This document shows positions 16,654 through 24,832 of a stretch of DNA of 64,000 nucleotides, one piece after another. The DNA comes from Streptomyces sp. NBC_01446. Lineage in GTDB: Bacteria > Actinomycetota > Actinomycetes > Streptomycetales > Streptomycetaceae. Location: the NCBI RefSeq assembly GCF_026340095.1, contig NZ_JAPEPO010000001.1, positions 5,728,001 through 5,792,000 of the forward strand, in the 5' to 3' direction. The position numbers were made by a program, and so were the translations under genes. Each line of letters opens with the position of its first letter. Within the stretch, counting starts at the first letter, position 1. The notes beneath the pieces are model-generated. The model did not search any database, was not told where the DNA came from, and worked only from the letters and a program-made list of their open reading frames with translations.

Positions 16654-17670
16654 GTGAACGCCCCTCTCTCCTCTTACTCGCCGGCCTCACCGGCCGACAC
16701 CCTGCGCGCGGCCCTCGCGGGGCTGCTCGACGGGCTGCCGCCCACGCAGGCGGCGCGCGCCGTCGAACGGCTGATCGCGAGCTACCGGGGGACCACCCCG
16801 ACGGACGCGCCGATCCTGCGGGACCGTGCCGACGTCGCCGCCTACGCCGCGTACCGGATGCCGGCCACCTTCGAGGCGGTCCGCTCGGCGCTCGGCGCGC
16901 TCGCCGACGCGGCGCCGGAGGGCTGGGCGCCCGGGAGCCAGGTGGACGTGGGCGGCGGGACGGGCGCCGCGGTCTGGGCCGTCGCCGACACCTGGGCGGG
17001 CGAGCGCGATGTCACCGTCCTCGACTGGGCCGAGCCCGCGCTCGCCCTCGGGCGTGAACTGGCCGGTTCCTGCGACCGGTTGGCCTCCGTGCGATGGCAG
17101 CGCTCACGTATCGGAGCGGCGCTCACCATCGAGAGCGCCGATCTCGTGACGGTGTCGTACGTCCTCAAGGAGCTGACCGCCGACGACCGCCGCGCCGTGG
17201 TCGACGCCGCGGCCGCCGCCGCGAGCCCCGACGGGGCCGTGGTCGTCGTCGAGCCCGGCACCCCCGACGGCTACGAGCGGATCATCGAGGCACGCCGCCG
17301 CCTGACCGACGCCGGATTCCACATCGCCGCGCCCTGTCCCCACAGCGCGGCCTGCCCCATCGAGCCCGGCACCGACTGGTGCCACTTCTCGGCCCGGGTC
17401 AGCAGGTCGTCGCTGCACCGCCAGGTCAAGGGCGGCTCCCTCGCGTACGAGGACGAGAAGTTCAGCTACGTGGCCGCGACCCGGTTCGCGCCCGAGCGCC
17501 CCGCGGCCCGGATCACCCGCCGCCCCCAGATCCGCAAGGGCCAGGCACTCCTGGACCTGTGCGAGGCGGAGGGCGCGCTGGGCCGCGAGACGGTGACGAA
17601 GCGGCACGGGCCGCTGTACCGGGCGGCCCGCGACGCCGACTGGGGCGACGCCTGGCCTCCGGCCCCTTAG
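16654..17670 (+). CDS. Rsm22-like small ribosomal subunit methyltransferase family protein
   Basis: SAM-dependent methyltransferase-like protein of 338 residues, GTG start. Motif I is VDVGGGTGAAVW (about 98-109) and the acidic motif after it is VTVLDWAEPAL. The Rsm22 hallmark is the cysteine cluster CPHSAACPI...DWCHF, with a fourth ligand expected nearby, which binds an iron-sulfur cluster in mitochondrial homologues. It is followed by the basic SSLHRQVKGG and PQIRKGQALLDLC. Mitochondrial members are ribosome assembly factors; the bacterial role is presumed similar but untested. Confidence 0.87.
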   Translation: MNAPLSSYSPASPADTLRAALAGLLDGLPPTQAARAVERLIASYRGTTPTDAPILRDRADVAAYAAYRMPATFEAVRSALGALADAAPEGWAPGSQVDVGGGTGAAVWAVADTWAGERDVTVLDWAEPALALGRELAGSCDRLASVRWQRSRIGAALTIESADLVTVSYVLKELTADDRRAVVDAAAAAASPDGAVVVVEPGTPDGYERIIEARRRLTDAGFHIAAPCPHSAACPIEPGTDWCHFSARVSRSSLHRQVKGGSLAYEDEKFSYVAATRFAPERPAARITRRPQIRKGQALLDLCEAEGALGRETVTKRHGPLYRAARDADWGDAWPPAP

Positions 17671-17784
17671 GGGGCGCGGGGCTGTGACTGCTCGCGTCTT
17701 CGCCGCGCGGGCGCGAACAGCCAAAGACCCCCGCACCCGGCGAACCGGCTCAGGCCTTCCGGCCCCGGGTTCCGGGCCGCGCAG
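17671..17784. repeat. Dispersed intergenic repeat-like sequence between converging genes
   Basis: The bases just after the Rsm22-like stop (GGGGGCGCGGGGCTGTGACTG, continuing through CGCCGCGCGGGCGCGAACAGCC) resemble a very common Streptomyces intergenic family that starts GGGGCGCGGGGCTGTG. It shares its first ten bases with the element at 12999-13061. It may act as a transcript end for the two converging genes. Recognition is by pattern only. Confidence 0.5.
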
Positions 17785-18606
17785 CTACTCGCCGCGAAGC
17801 TCCGACGTGCAGCACTTCACGCTGCCGCCCCCCTTGAGCAGCTCCGAGAGATCCATCCCGACGGGCTCGAACCCGCGGGCCCGCAGCGGCTCGAACAGGC
17901 CGACGGTAGCCTGCGGCAGCAGTACGTGCAGCCCGTCCGAGACCGCGTTCAGGCCGAACGCCGCAGCGTCCGGCCCCGTGGCGATCAGCGCGTCGGGGAA
18001 GAGGCGTTCGAGTACGGCCCGGCTGCCCGGTGAGAACGCGTCCGGGTAGTACATGACCTCGTCCGCCCCGTCGTCGAGGACGGCGAGCGCGGTGTCCAGG
18101 TGGTAGTAGCGCGGGTCGACCAGGTCGAGGCCGATGACCGGGTGGCCGAAGAACTCCTGCGCCTCGGCGTGCGAGAGCGGACTGGAGCGGAAGCCCCGGC
18201 CGGCCAGGACGTACGAGGCGGTGACCGCGAAGTCGCCCTCGCCCTCGTTGATGTGGACGGGCTCGTGGACCGTCGCGTAGCCGCGCTCCCGGAACCAGTC
18301 CAGGTGCGCCGCGGCCTCGGCGGTGCGCTGGGGATGGGCGAAGCGGGCCCCGAGCACCCGTCCGTCGAGGACGGTCGTGCCGTTCGCCGCGAAGACCATG
18401 TCGGGCAGGCCGGGGAGGGGTTCGAGCTCGTCGACGCGGTGACCGAGCGAGCGGTAGCGGTCCCGCAGGTCCTCCCACTGCGCGAGCGCGAGCGGGACGT
18501 CGACCGGCTTGGCGGGGTCCATCCAGGGGTTGATCGAGTACGTGACTTCGAAGTGTGCCGGTGGGCACATCAGGTAATGCCGGGGTGTGGCGCGGCGACC
18601 AGGCAA
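17785..18606 (-). CDS. Dimethylarginine dimethylaminohydrolase (DDAH)-like amidinotransferase-fold protein
   Basis: Member of the DDAH/amidinotransferase (beta-alpha propeller) family, which hydrolyses methylated arginines to citrulline and dimethylamine or acts on related guanidines. 273 residues. Family motifs: YLMCPPAHFEVTYSINPWMD at the N terminus, LPGLPDMVFAANG, catalytic His in PRYYHLDTAL, and the active-site Cys near the end in GGSVKCCTSEL. The start is TTG 18606, with GAGGAG eight bases upstream; no ATG or GTG fits, and the internal ATG at codon 13 would remove conserved residues. Confidence 0.87.
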   Translation of the reverse strand: MPGRRATPRHYLMCPPAHFEVTYSINPWMDPAKPVDVPLALAQWEDLRDRYRSLGHRVDELEPLPGLPDMVFAANGTTVLDGRVLGARFAHPQRTAEAAAHLDWFRERGYATVHEPVHINEGEGDFAVTASYVLAGRGFRSSPLSHAEAQEFFGHPVIGLDLVDPRYYHLDTALAVLDDGADEVMYYPDAFSPGSRAVLERLFPDALIATGPDAAAFGLNAVSDGLHVLLPQATVGLFEPLRARGFEPVGMDLSELLKGGGSVKCCTSELRGE

Positions 18607-18847
18607 TGAGGGCTCCTCACGACCGCAGTGGCAGATGCGCCCATGGTGCGGTGCGAGGAGCCCTTACCGCTGTGCACCGAACGGGTGGTCCCTCTGAGTC
18701 ACCGGCCCGCATGTCGCAGGCCGGCAACCCACCGGCCCGCGGCCACCGGCACACAACCCGCCGACCCCGCCACCCGCCCCGCCCGCCACCCACCGACCCG
18801 CCACCCGCCGACCCGCCACCCGCCGGGGCCCCGCTCTCACGACGGCG
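18607..18847. other. Intergenic stretch with 15-base tandem repeat
   Basis: A gap between two minus-strand genes. From 18782 to 18825 it holds a C-rich tandem repeat with a 15-base unit (CCGACCCGCCACCCG; two full copies at 18793 and 18808 with flanking partial copies). The sequence upstream of the repeat is also C/A-rich. Apart from the region serving the DDAH start, no gene or clear signal is visible. Confidence 0.7.
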
Positions 18848-19030
18848 TCACGAACCCTCGCCCGCTGTGCGTTCCTCCCGGAGCCTGCGCAGCAGCTCCC
18901 GCTTCTGCGCCTGCGGGTCGAGACCGCCGCCGACCCGGCCGCCGCGGCCGCCGCCGCGCAGGGTCTTGCGGGAGAGATTGCTGCGGGTGCCGCCGACGCC
19001 CAGCATGTTCCCGGATCCACCTCGGCTCAT
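18848..19030 (-). CDS. DUF6243 family small protein
   Basis: A 60-residue glycine- and arginine-rich cytoplasmic protein. It begins SRGGSGNMLGVGGTRSNLSR, has a Gly-rich core (LRGGGRGGRVGGGLD) and ends in a charged helix PQAQKRELLRRLREER. This pattern matches DUF6243, a family of short proteins found in streptomycetes with no known function. ATG 19030 is preceded by GGGGGACC. Three TetR-type palindromes lie in the 166 bases between it and the divergent TetR gene, so it may be under that regulator. Confidence 0.83.
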   Translation of the reverse strand: MSRGGSGNMLGVGGTRSNLSRKTLRGGGRGGRVGGGLDPQAQKRELLRRLREERTAGEGS

Positions 19031-19089
19031 CGTGGTCCCCCTTCGACCTTCGAATGGTGCTGTCCCGGGCGGGAGTTGAACCACCCGGA

Positions 19090-19170
19090 GCGAGACGAGG
19101 CGTCTCGCCAGCGACGTCCACTGTCGGCGAGACGAATCGTCTTGTCAAGAGAGTTGAGACGGCACGTCTC
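19090..19170. promoter_or_regulatory. Three palindromic operators in the divergent TetR promoter region
   Basis: Three copies of the same inverted repeat, GAGACG-NNN-CGTCTC: 19090-19108 (perfect, extended to GCGAGACG...CGTCTCGC), 19128-19144 (CGAGACG-AAT-CGTCTTG, one mismatch) and 19156-19170 (perfect core). The last sits about 27 bases before the TetR ATG, where it would cover the promoter. Such repeats are typical binding sites for TetR proteins that regulate themselves and a divergent neighbour. Confidence 0.8.
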
Positions 19171-19196
19171 GCCTCGCTCGCTGATACATTCGAGCT

Positions 19197-19823
19197 ATGG
19201 CTCAGAAGACCGCTCCCGACTCCAACCGCCGCAGCGAGCGCTCACGCCGCGCGATCTACGACGCCGCCCTCGCCCTCGTCGGCGAGATCGGCTACCCCAA
19301 GACGACCATCGAGGGCATCGCCGCCCGCGCGGGCGTGGGGAAGCAGACGATCTACCGCTGGTGGTCCTCCAAGGCGGAGGTCCTCATGGAGGCCTTCATC
19401 GACCTCGGCGTCCAGGCCGCGGAGGCGGCCGGAGCGGGCGACTGGGCGGAGGCGGACGGCATCCCGGACACCGGCGACATCGAGGCCGATCTCAAGGCGG
19501 TCCTGCGCGCCACCGTCGACGAGCTGCTCGACCCCCGCTACGACGCCCCGGCCCGCGCCCTCGCCGCCGAGGGAGTCGCCAACCCGGCCTTCGGCGAGGA
19601 GTTCGTCGGCCGCCTCCTCATGCCCGCCCTCGAGCTGTACGTACGACGGCTGCGCGCCGCGCAGGACGCCGGCCAGATCCGCGCCGACGTCGACCCGTAC
19701 ATCGCCCGCGACCTGTTCTCCGCGCCGCTCGCCCAGCGCTGGCTCCAGGGCACGGGCCCCCTGGACCACGCCTACGCCGACGCCCTCGTCGAGTACGCCC
19801 TCTACGGGCTCAGCCCGCGCTGA
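19197..19823 (+). CDS. TetR/AcrR family transcriptional regulator
   Basis: Dimeric ligand-responsive repressor, 208 residues. The N-terminal HTH is clear: RRAIYDAALALVGEIGYPKTTIEGIAARAGVGKQTIYRWWSSKAEVL (about 17-63), with helix 3 in the region GVGKQTIYRWW. The C-terminal part resembles the TetR_C_16/PsrA-like domains with LKAVLRATVDELLDP. Three GAGACG palindromes lie upstream. There is almost no ribosome site before ATG 19197 (GATACATTCGAGCT), so the transcript may be leaderless or short-leadered. Its 3' end overlaps that of the converging glycerophosphodiesterase gene by 14 bases. Confidence 0.92.
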   Translation: MAQKTAPDSNRRSERSRRAIYDAALALVGEIGYPKTTIEGIAARAGVGKQTIYRWWSSKAEVLMEAFIDLGVQAAEAAGAGDWAEADGIPDTGDIEADLKAVLRATVDELLDPRYDAPARALAAEGVANPAFGEEFVGRLLMPALELYVRRLRAAQDAGQIRADVDPYIARDLFSAPLAQRWLQGTGPLDHAYADALVEYALYGLSPR

Positions 19824-20655
19824 CCCGCGCCCGCACGTCCGACGGGGTGCGGGCCAGCAGGCCCGGCGCGTCCGAGATCACGCCGTTGCAGCCGAGCCGC
19901 AGTACCCGGTCCCGCTGCCGAGGCGAGTTCACCGTGTGCGCCCACACCCGCGGGATCCCGGACCGCGCGGCGCGTACGAGATCGGCGTCGCGCGCCTGGT
20001 AGTCCACGTCGAGCAGGTCGACGAACCGGGCCCAGCGCGCCGGGCGGTCCGTGCGCATCTGGCTCTTCGAGCGCCACAGCTGCGACGTGAGGCCCATGTC
20101 GTGGGCGCGCAGGGCGACGGCGGGGTCGTTGGAGTTCACGAACACCGACCGGACCAGGCCCCGGCGTCGGATCATCGCGGCGAGCCCGTCCAGGCTGCGC
20201 GGGTCCTTCGCCTCCAGTGTCAGCACGATGCGCCCGCCCAAGCGGTCGAGGACCTCGTCGGCCGTCGGCAGCGGCTCGGCGCGCCAGCGGCCGGGCAGCG
20301 AGGCCCTCGGGCGCATCCGCACGCGCGCCCACTGCCGCGAGTCGAGTCTGTCCACCGGGCCCGAGGTGTACGTCGTGCGGTCCAGGGTCGGGTCGTGCAT
20401 GACCACGATCGTGCCGTCGCGCAGCATCCGGGTGTCGAAGTCGAGGACCTGCGCGGTACCGCGCGCGTAGGCGGCCGTCAGGCCCGACATGCTGTTCTCC
20501 GGGACTTCCAGGGCGCCGCCGCGGTGCGCCGTGTAGACGATGCCGTGGAGGCTGTCGACGGTCAGGGGGCCGGAGTCCCACTCGAGGGGGGAGAGGGTCA
20601 GTGGGGCGAGAGCCAGGAGCCCGCCGAGGCCCGTCAGCGCAATCCGTGTGACCAT
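19810..20655 (-). CDS. Glycerophosphodiester phosphodiesterase family protein
   Basis: Hydrolyses glycerophosphodiesters to glycerol-3-phosphate and alcohol; TIM-barrel fold, 281 residues from ATG 20655. A hydrophobic N terminus (IALTGLGGLLALAPLTL) suggests export or a membrane anchor. GDPD motifs: TAHRGGALEVPENSMSGL (catalytic H-R and P-E-N), DFDTRMLRDGTIVVMHDP (E/D and catalytic H-D), LTLEAKD, and HTVNSPRQRDRVLRLGCNGVISDAP at the C terminus. The usual E in the E-x-D strand is D-F-D here, a conservative change. Confidence 0.88.
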   Translation of the reverse strand: MVTRIALTGLGGLLALAPLTLSPLEWDSGPLTVDSLHGIVYTAHRGGALEVPENSMSGLTAAYARGTAQVLDFDTRMLRDGTIVVMHDPTLDRTTYTSGPVDRLDSRQWARVRMRPRASLPGRWRAEPLPTADEVLDRLGGRIVLTLEAKDPRSLDGLAAMIRRRGLVRSVFVNSNDPAVALRAHDMGLTSQLWRSKSQMRTDRPARWARFVDLLDVDYQARDADLVRAARSGIPRVWAHTVNSPRQRDRVLRLGCNGVISDAPGLLARTPSDVRARVSAG

Positions 20656-20835
20656 GCCGACCACGGTAGGTGAGCAAATCACCGTAAACCCGCTAATGAC
20701 ACCCGCCTATCTTCCGCTTGTCGTATCGCTCGGCACCGCCCCGGGTACCCCGGATGTGGACTGTGGCCACCCGCGGCGCAGGATGGTGCGACCATGGGAC
20801 ATGCTTCTCGGTACTACGGCGAGGTGAGGGGATTG

Positions 20836-21561
20836 ATGGGCGCGGAGTACGGCCGCCGGTCCGGCGGACAGGGCAGGATCTCCCAGTGGCTGCGCGCCAG
20901 GCGCCCGAAGGAGACCGAGGGCGATGACGGCCGCGAGGCGCTGCTCCTGGCCGCGGCCGACGCGGGACTGCCGCTCGCACCCGCCGCGTACCCCACCGAC
21001 TACCGGTGTTCGTGCAGCCGCATCGGCTGTCCCACACCCGGCAGGCACCCCGTCTCGTTCGCCTGGCAGACGCAGTCCACGACGGACCGCGGCCAGATCG
21101 AGCGCTGGGCCAGGCACCAGCCGCAGGCCAACTTCATCACCGCGACCGGCATGGTCCACGACGTCCTTGACGTCCCCCTGGAGGCGGGCCGCGAAGCCCT
21201 CGAACGCCTCCTCGCGGCGGGCATCGACGTCGGCCCCGTCGCCGAGTCGGGCGGCGACCGCATGCTTTTCTTCACCGCCACCCGCGGCACCCCCGAGGAC
21301 GAGGACGAGTGGTGGCCCTGCGAGCTGGACTGCCACCCCGAGACGATGGACGAGCACCCCGGCCTGCGCTGGCACTGCCGCGGCTCGTACGTCCCCGTGC
21401 CGCCCGCCCGGCTCCCCGGTGACCTGACCGTCGACTGGCTGCGCGGCCTCGAACACCCGCTGCCGGACCCGCTCACCCTGCTCGAAGCCCTCACGGACGC
21501 CTGCGCACGCTACGTGGGCGAGGAGAAGGACTTCACGGCAGCCTGGCCCTCGCGCGGCTGA
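20836..21561 (+). CDS. Bifunctional primase/polymerase N-terminal (prim-pol)-like protein
   Basis: A 241-residue protein (from ATG 20836, with GAGGGG upstream; ATG 20794 would add 14 residues). It has the N-terminal prim-pol-like pattern of many short Streptomyces proteins: helix REALLLAAADAGLPLAPAAY, zinc-type motif CSCSRIGCPTPGRHP, then QIERWARHQPQANFIT and VHDVLDVPLEAGREALERLLAAG. In active prim-pols the last strand carries D-x-D; here the second Asp is Pro (D-V-P), so polymerase activity is doubtful. No helicase part follows. The role is unknown; phage- or plasmid-related origin is possible. Confidence 0.72.
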   Translation: MGAEYGRRSGGQGRISQWLRARRPKETEGDDGREALLLAAADAGLPLAPAAYPTDYRCSCSRIGCPTPGRHPVSFAWQTQSTTDRGQIERWARHQPQANFITATGMVHDVLDVPLEAGREALERLLAAGIDVGPVAESGGDRMLFFTATRGTPEDEDEWWPCELDCHPETMDEHPGLRWHCRGSYVPVPPARLPGDLTVDWLRGLEHPLPDPLTLLEALTDACARYVGEEKDFTAAWPSRG

Positions 21562-21597
21562 CGGGCGAGGGCCGGAGCTCGCGGAGAGCCCCCAGGG

Positions 21598-22584
21598 CTA
21601 GCTGCCCTTCGCGCCCGTCAGACCCTCGAGCCGCGTCAGTATCTCGACGTCGCCGCCCTTGGCCGGGTCGACGGCGACCTGGTTCGAGACGCGCTCCAGC
21701 GTCAGCGACTGCTTGACGTCGCCGGTCATCAGGGCCGTCACGTTCTCGTTGTCGACCGTGATGCTCAGGCCCTTGGACGCCGTCTGCTTCTCGTAGTGGT
21801 GCGTCGCGAAGAACACCATCGCCCCGCCGTCCGCGGTCCGCAGACCCAACGGCGCGTAGTCGCCCGACGTCATCGGCTCGTCGACATACTGCCGGGCGAG
21901 ACCCGGACGGCTCGCGTTCTTCTCCCGCGTGGTCCGCCACTGTGACGTGTGCCGGCCCGGCGCGAAACCGTCCCCGCCGTCCTTCAGATACGTCGCGTAC
22001 TTGCGGCTCATGTCCTGCGGCGCCACCGCGAGCCCCGCGGCGTCCGCCGTCACGGGCTGCGCCCAGCCGTCCTTGTCCTTCTTGAACTCGGGGACGTCAC
22101 CGGGCGACATGAGCGTCAGATACGCCACCTGCCAGGGCCGGTTCACATCGTCGCGGGTGAAGACCAGCATCCACCGGAAGTCGCCGCCCCGGTTGGCCTT
22201 CGTGTTCGCGACGAACCAGCGGGGCCAGCCCGCCTTCTTGGGGATGGTGAACTCGGCGTCCGACAGCTCCAGATCCGAGTGGTTGGTGTTGCCGTCGGGG
22301 TGATTGGTGTGACCGGCCTTCAGCTTGGCGGCGTCGATCGCGCCGAGCGCGCCCGTCACATGGTCCTCGTCGAGCGACCCGTCGTACGCCTTGTCGGCCT
22401 TGTTGTACGCGGTGGTGAAATCCTTCAGGGCGCGGGCGGCCTCGGCCTTCGTGGCCGCCGGGAGGACCTCCCGCTCCCCGTGCACCGTCACACACCCGCT
22501 CGCCGTCACCGCCACGGCGGTCGCGAGGGCCACCGCCGTAACCGGCTTCCTGAGACCACGAGGCCTGCGGAGGAGCTTGCTCAT
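21598..22584 (-). CDS. DUF8094-type lipoprotein of unknown function
   Basis: Exported lipoprotein of 328 residues. The signal peptide holds RGLRKPVTAVALATAVAVTASGC with lipobox TASG-C31, so Cys would be lipidated and the protein held on the outer face of the membrane. The rest is soluble and mixed alpha/beta with WPRWFVANTK and FRWMLVFTRDD. It resembles a lipoprotein family widespread in Streptomyces (DUF8094) without known function. It lies just downstream of the EfeUOB genes on the same strand, 69 bases after efeU, and may be in the same transcript. Confidence 0.75.
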   Translation of the reverse strand: MSKLLRRPRGLRKPVTAVALATAVAVTASGCVTVHGEREVLPAATKAEAARALKDFTTAYNKADKAYDGSLDEDHVTGALGAIDAAKLKAGHTNHPDGNTNHSDLELSDAEFTIPKKAGWPRWFVANTKANRGGDFRWMLVFTRDDVNRPWQVAYLTLMSPGDVPEFKKDKDGWAQPVTADAAGLAVAPQDMSRKYATYLKDGGDGFAPGRHTSQWRTTREKNASRPGLARQYVDEPMTSGDYAPLGLRTADGGAMVFFATHHYEKQTASKGLSITVDNENVTALMTGDVKQSLTLERVSNQVAVDPAKGGDVEILTRLEGLTGAKGS

Positions 22585-22653
22585 CGGTTCTCTTCACCTT
22601 CCCCTTCCCGGGCCCGAACCCTATCGGGGAGGGGAGCGGCGCGAGCGTCCGGA

Positions 22654-23511
22654 TCAGGCTTTGGCGGACTCACGAGGGGACTGCGCCTCGGACTTCGGCT
22701 TCCGGGACAGGAAACCGGCGGGCGCGAGGAACACCGCGAGCGTCGTGATCAAGTACAGCAGCCAGACGACGACTTGGAGGACCGTCGGATCGGGCTGGAA
22801 GTTGAACACGCCCTTGAGGAGCGTGCCGTACCAGCTGTCCGGCGGAATCGTCCCGCTGATGTCGAACGCCTTGCTGGACAGACCCCCCAGGAACTGCGCC
22901 TCCTGAAGGTCGTGCACGCCGTACGCGAGGACGCCCGCCGCCACGATCACCAGCATGCCGCCGGTCCACGTGAAGAACTTCGCCAGGTTGATCCGCAGGG
23001 CGCCCCGGTAGAACAGCCAGCCGAGGACGACCGCCGTCAGCAGACCCAGCAGAACACCGATCAGCGGACCGTGCGTGCCGTCGTTCGACGCGCGCACCGA
23101 CGCCCATACGAACAGGGCGGTCTCAAGACCCTCGCGGCCCACCGCCAGGAACGCGGTCGCGACCAGCGCGGCCGTACCCATCTGGAGCGCCGCGTCCAGC
23201 TTGCCGTGCAGCTCCGACTTCAGATGCCGCGCCGTGCGCCGCATCCAGAAGACCATCCACGTCACCAGGCCCACGGCGACGATCGACAGCGAACCGCCGA
23301 GCGCCTCCTGCGCCTCGAACGTCAGCTCCTGCGAGCCGAAGGTCAGCGCGAAACCGAAGCCGAGCGCCACGGCGACGGCGATGGCGATGCCGATCCAGAT
23401 GGGACGCAGCGCGTCACGCCGGTCCGTCTTCACCAGATACGCGATGAGGATGCAGACGACGAGGCTGGCCTCGAGTCCCTCGCGCAGACCGATCAGATAG
23501 TTGCCGAACAT
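22654..23511 (-). CDS. efeU: EfeU/FTR1 family iron permease
   Basis: High-affinity iron permease of the EfeUOB system, 285 residues and seven predicted helices. Both REGLE iron-coordination motifs are intact: REGLEASLVV at residues 10-19 and VGREGLETALFV in the fourth helix. FTR1-type permeases take ferric iron released at the outer face. The start lies 7 bases after the stop of efeB, completing the order efeO-efeB-efeU on the minus strand. Confidence 0.94.
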   Translation of the reverse strand: MFGNYLIGLREGLEASLVVCILIAYLVKTDRRDALRPIWIGIAIAVAVALGFGFALTFGSQELTFEAQEALGGSLSIVAVGLVTWMVFWMRRTARHLKSELHGKLDAALQMGTAALVATAFLAVGREGLETALFVWASVRASNDGTHGPLIGVLLGLLTAVVLGWLFYRGALRINLAKFFTWTGGMLVIVAAGVLAYGVHDLQEAQFLGGLSSKAFDISGTIPPDSWYGTLLKGVFNFQPDPTVLQVVVWLLYLITTLAVFLAPAGFLSRKPKSEAQSPRESAKA

Positions 23512-23518
23512 CGTGACC

Positions 23519-24802
23519 TCATGCCTCCTTGGAGAACAGCGCCCGGCCCCACCAGTCGCCGGAGTCCCGGACGCCCGGCGGGACGGCGAAGACGGCCGAA
23601 CCCACGTGCTGGATGTACTCGTTGAGCGCGTCGCTGCGCGACAGGTTGCGCTGCACCCGGATGAACCCCTCGCGCACGTCCTTCTGGTAGGCCAGGAAGA
23701 ACAGGCCGGCCTCCAGACGGCCGAGGCCGTCCGTGCCGTCGGTGAAGGAGTAGCCGCGGCGCAGGATGGTCGCCCCCGCGTTGGAGTCGGGGTGCGCGAG
23801 CCGCACGTGCGCGTCCGGCTTCATCGCCTTCAGGAACGGCTCGTCGCGCTCCTTGGCCTTGCCGACTGGGGCGCCCTCGCCCTTGTCGCGGCCGAAGACG
23901 TCCTCCTGCTCCTGGAGCGACGTACGGTCCCACGTCTCGATGTTCATCCGGATGCGCCGCGCGACGAGGTACGAACCCCCGCTCATCCAGGCCGAGTTGG
24001 CGTCCGTGTCCTTGGCGCCGACCCACACGTGCTGGTCCAGGCGGGCCGTCTCGGTGCCGGCGATGTTGCGGGTGCCGTCCTTGAAGCCCATCAGATTGCG
24101 CGGGGTCTGCGCGTCCGGAGTCGTCGACGACGTCTTGCCGAAGCCGAGCTGGGACCAGCGGATGGCGACCTTGCCGAAGCCGATCCTGGCGAGGTTGCGG
24201 ATGGCGTGCACGGCGATCTGCGGATCGTCCGCGCAGGCCTGGATGCACAGGTCGCCGTCACTGCGGGCCTTGTCGAGATTGTCGCCGGGAAACTTGGGCA
24301 GGTCGACGAGAGCCTCCGGCCGCCGGTCCGCAAGCCCGAACTTCTCGAACAGGGACGGGCCGAAGCCGATGGTGAGCGTGAGCCGGTTCGGCTTGAGGCC
24401 GAGCGCCTCGCCGGTGTCGTCCGGCGGCGCCTCGGGCAGCCCGCCGTACGCTCCCTCGCCGACCGCGTGCCCCTCCGTCATGCGGGACGCGGCCTTCGTC
24501 CAGTCCTTCAGGAGCTGCACGAACTCGTCGCGGTCGTCGGTCTTCACGTCGAACGACGCGAAGTGCAGACGATCCTGCACGGCGGTGGCGATTCCGGCCT
24601 GGTGCGCGCCGTGGAACGGCACGGCGCCGCCCGAGTCGGCGACCGGCTGCGGATCGTCGCCGGTCCGCGTCACGGCGACGGCGCCCCCCGCGGCGGCGGC
24701 ACCGAGCGCGAGCCCGGCACCGCCCACCGCGAGCAGCGAACGACGCGACGGCGTACGGGAGTTGTCCGACCCGACCGAGACATCGGTGGTGGTGTCCGTC
24801 AT
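23519..24802 (-). CDS. efeB: EfeB, Tat-exported DyP-type peroxidase/deferrochelatase
   Basis: Heme-containing DyP peroxidase of the iron uptake system, 427 residues. Tat signal: SRRSLLAVGGAGLALGAAAAGGAVA (about 18-42). DyP motif GFKDGTRN (GxxDG with the catalytic Asp) near residue 233, and the proximal-His region further on (RLAHPDSNAGATILRRGYSF). EfeB oxidises ferrous iron or extracts iron from heme outside the cell. The gene lies 30 bases downstream of efeO and 7 bases upstream of efeU. Confidence 0.94.
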   Translation of the reverse strand: MTDTTTDVSVGSDNSRTPSRRSLLAVGGAGLALGAAAAGGAVAVTRTGDDPQPVADSGGAVPFHGAHQAGIATAVQDRLHFASFDVKTDDRDEFVQLLKDWTKAASRMTEGHAVGEGAYGGLPEAPPDDTGEALGLKPNRLTLTIGFGPSLFEKFGLADRRPEALVDLPKFPGDNLDKARSDGDLCIQACADDPQIAVHAIRNLARIGFGKVAIRWSQLGFGKTSSTTPDAQTPRNLMGFKDGTRNIAGTETARLDQHVWVGAKDTDANSAWMSGGSYLVARRIRMNIETWDRTSLQEQEDVFGRDKGEGAPVGKAKERDEPFLKAMKPDAHVRLAHPDSNAGATILRRGYSFTDGTDGLGRLEAGLFFLAYQKDVREGFIRVQRNLSRSDALNEYIQHVGSAVFAVPPGVRDSGDWWGRALFSKEA

Positions 24803-24832
24803 TCCTGACCCCTTACCTGAGTACCCGGAGGG

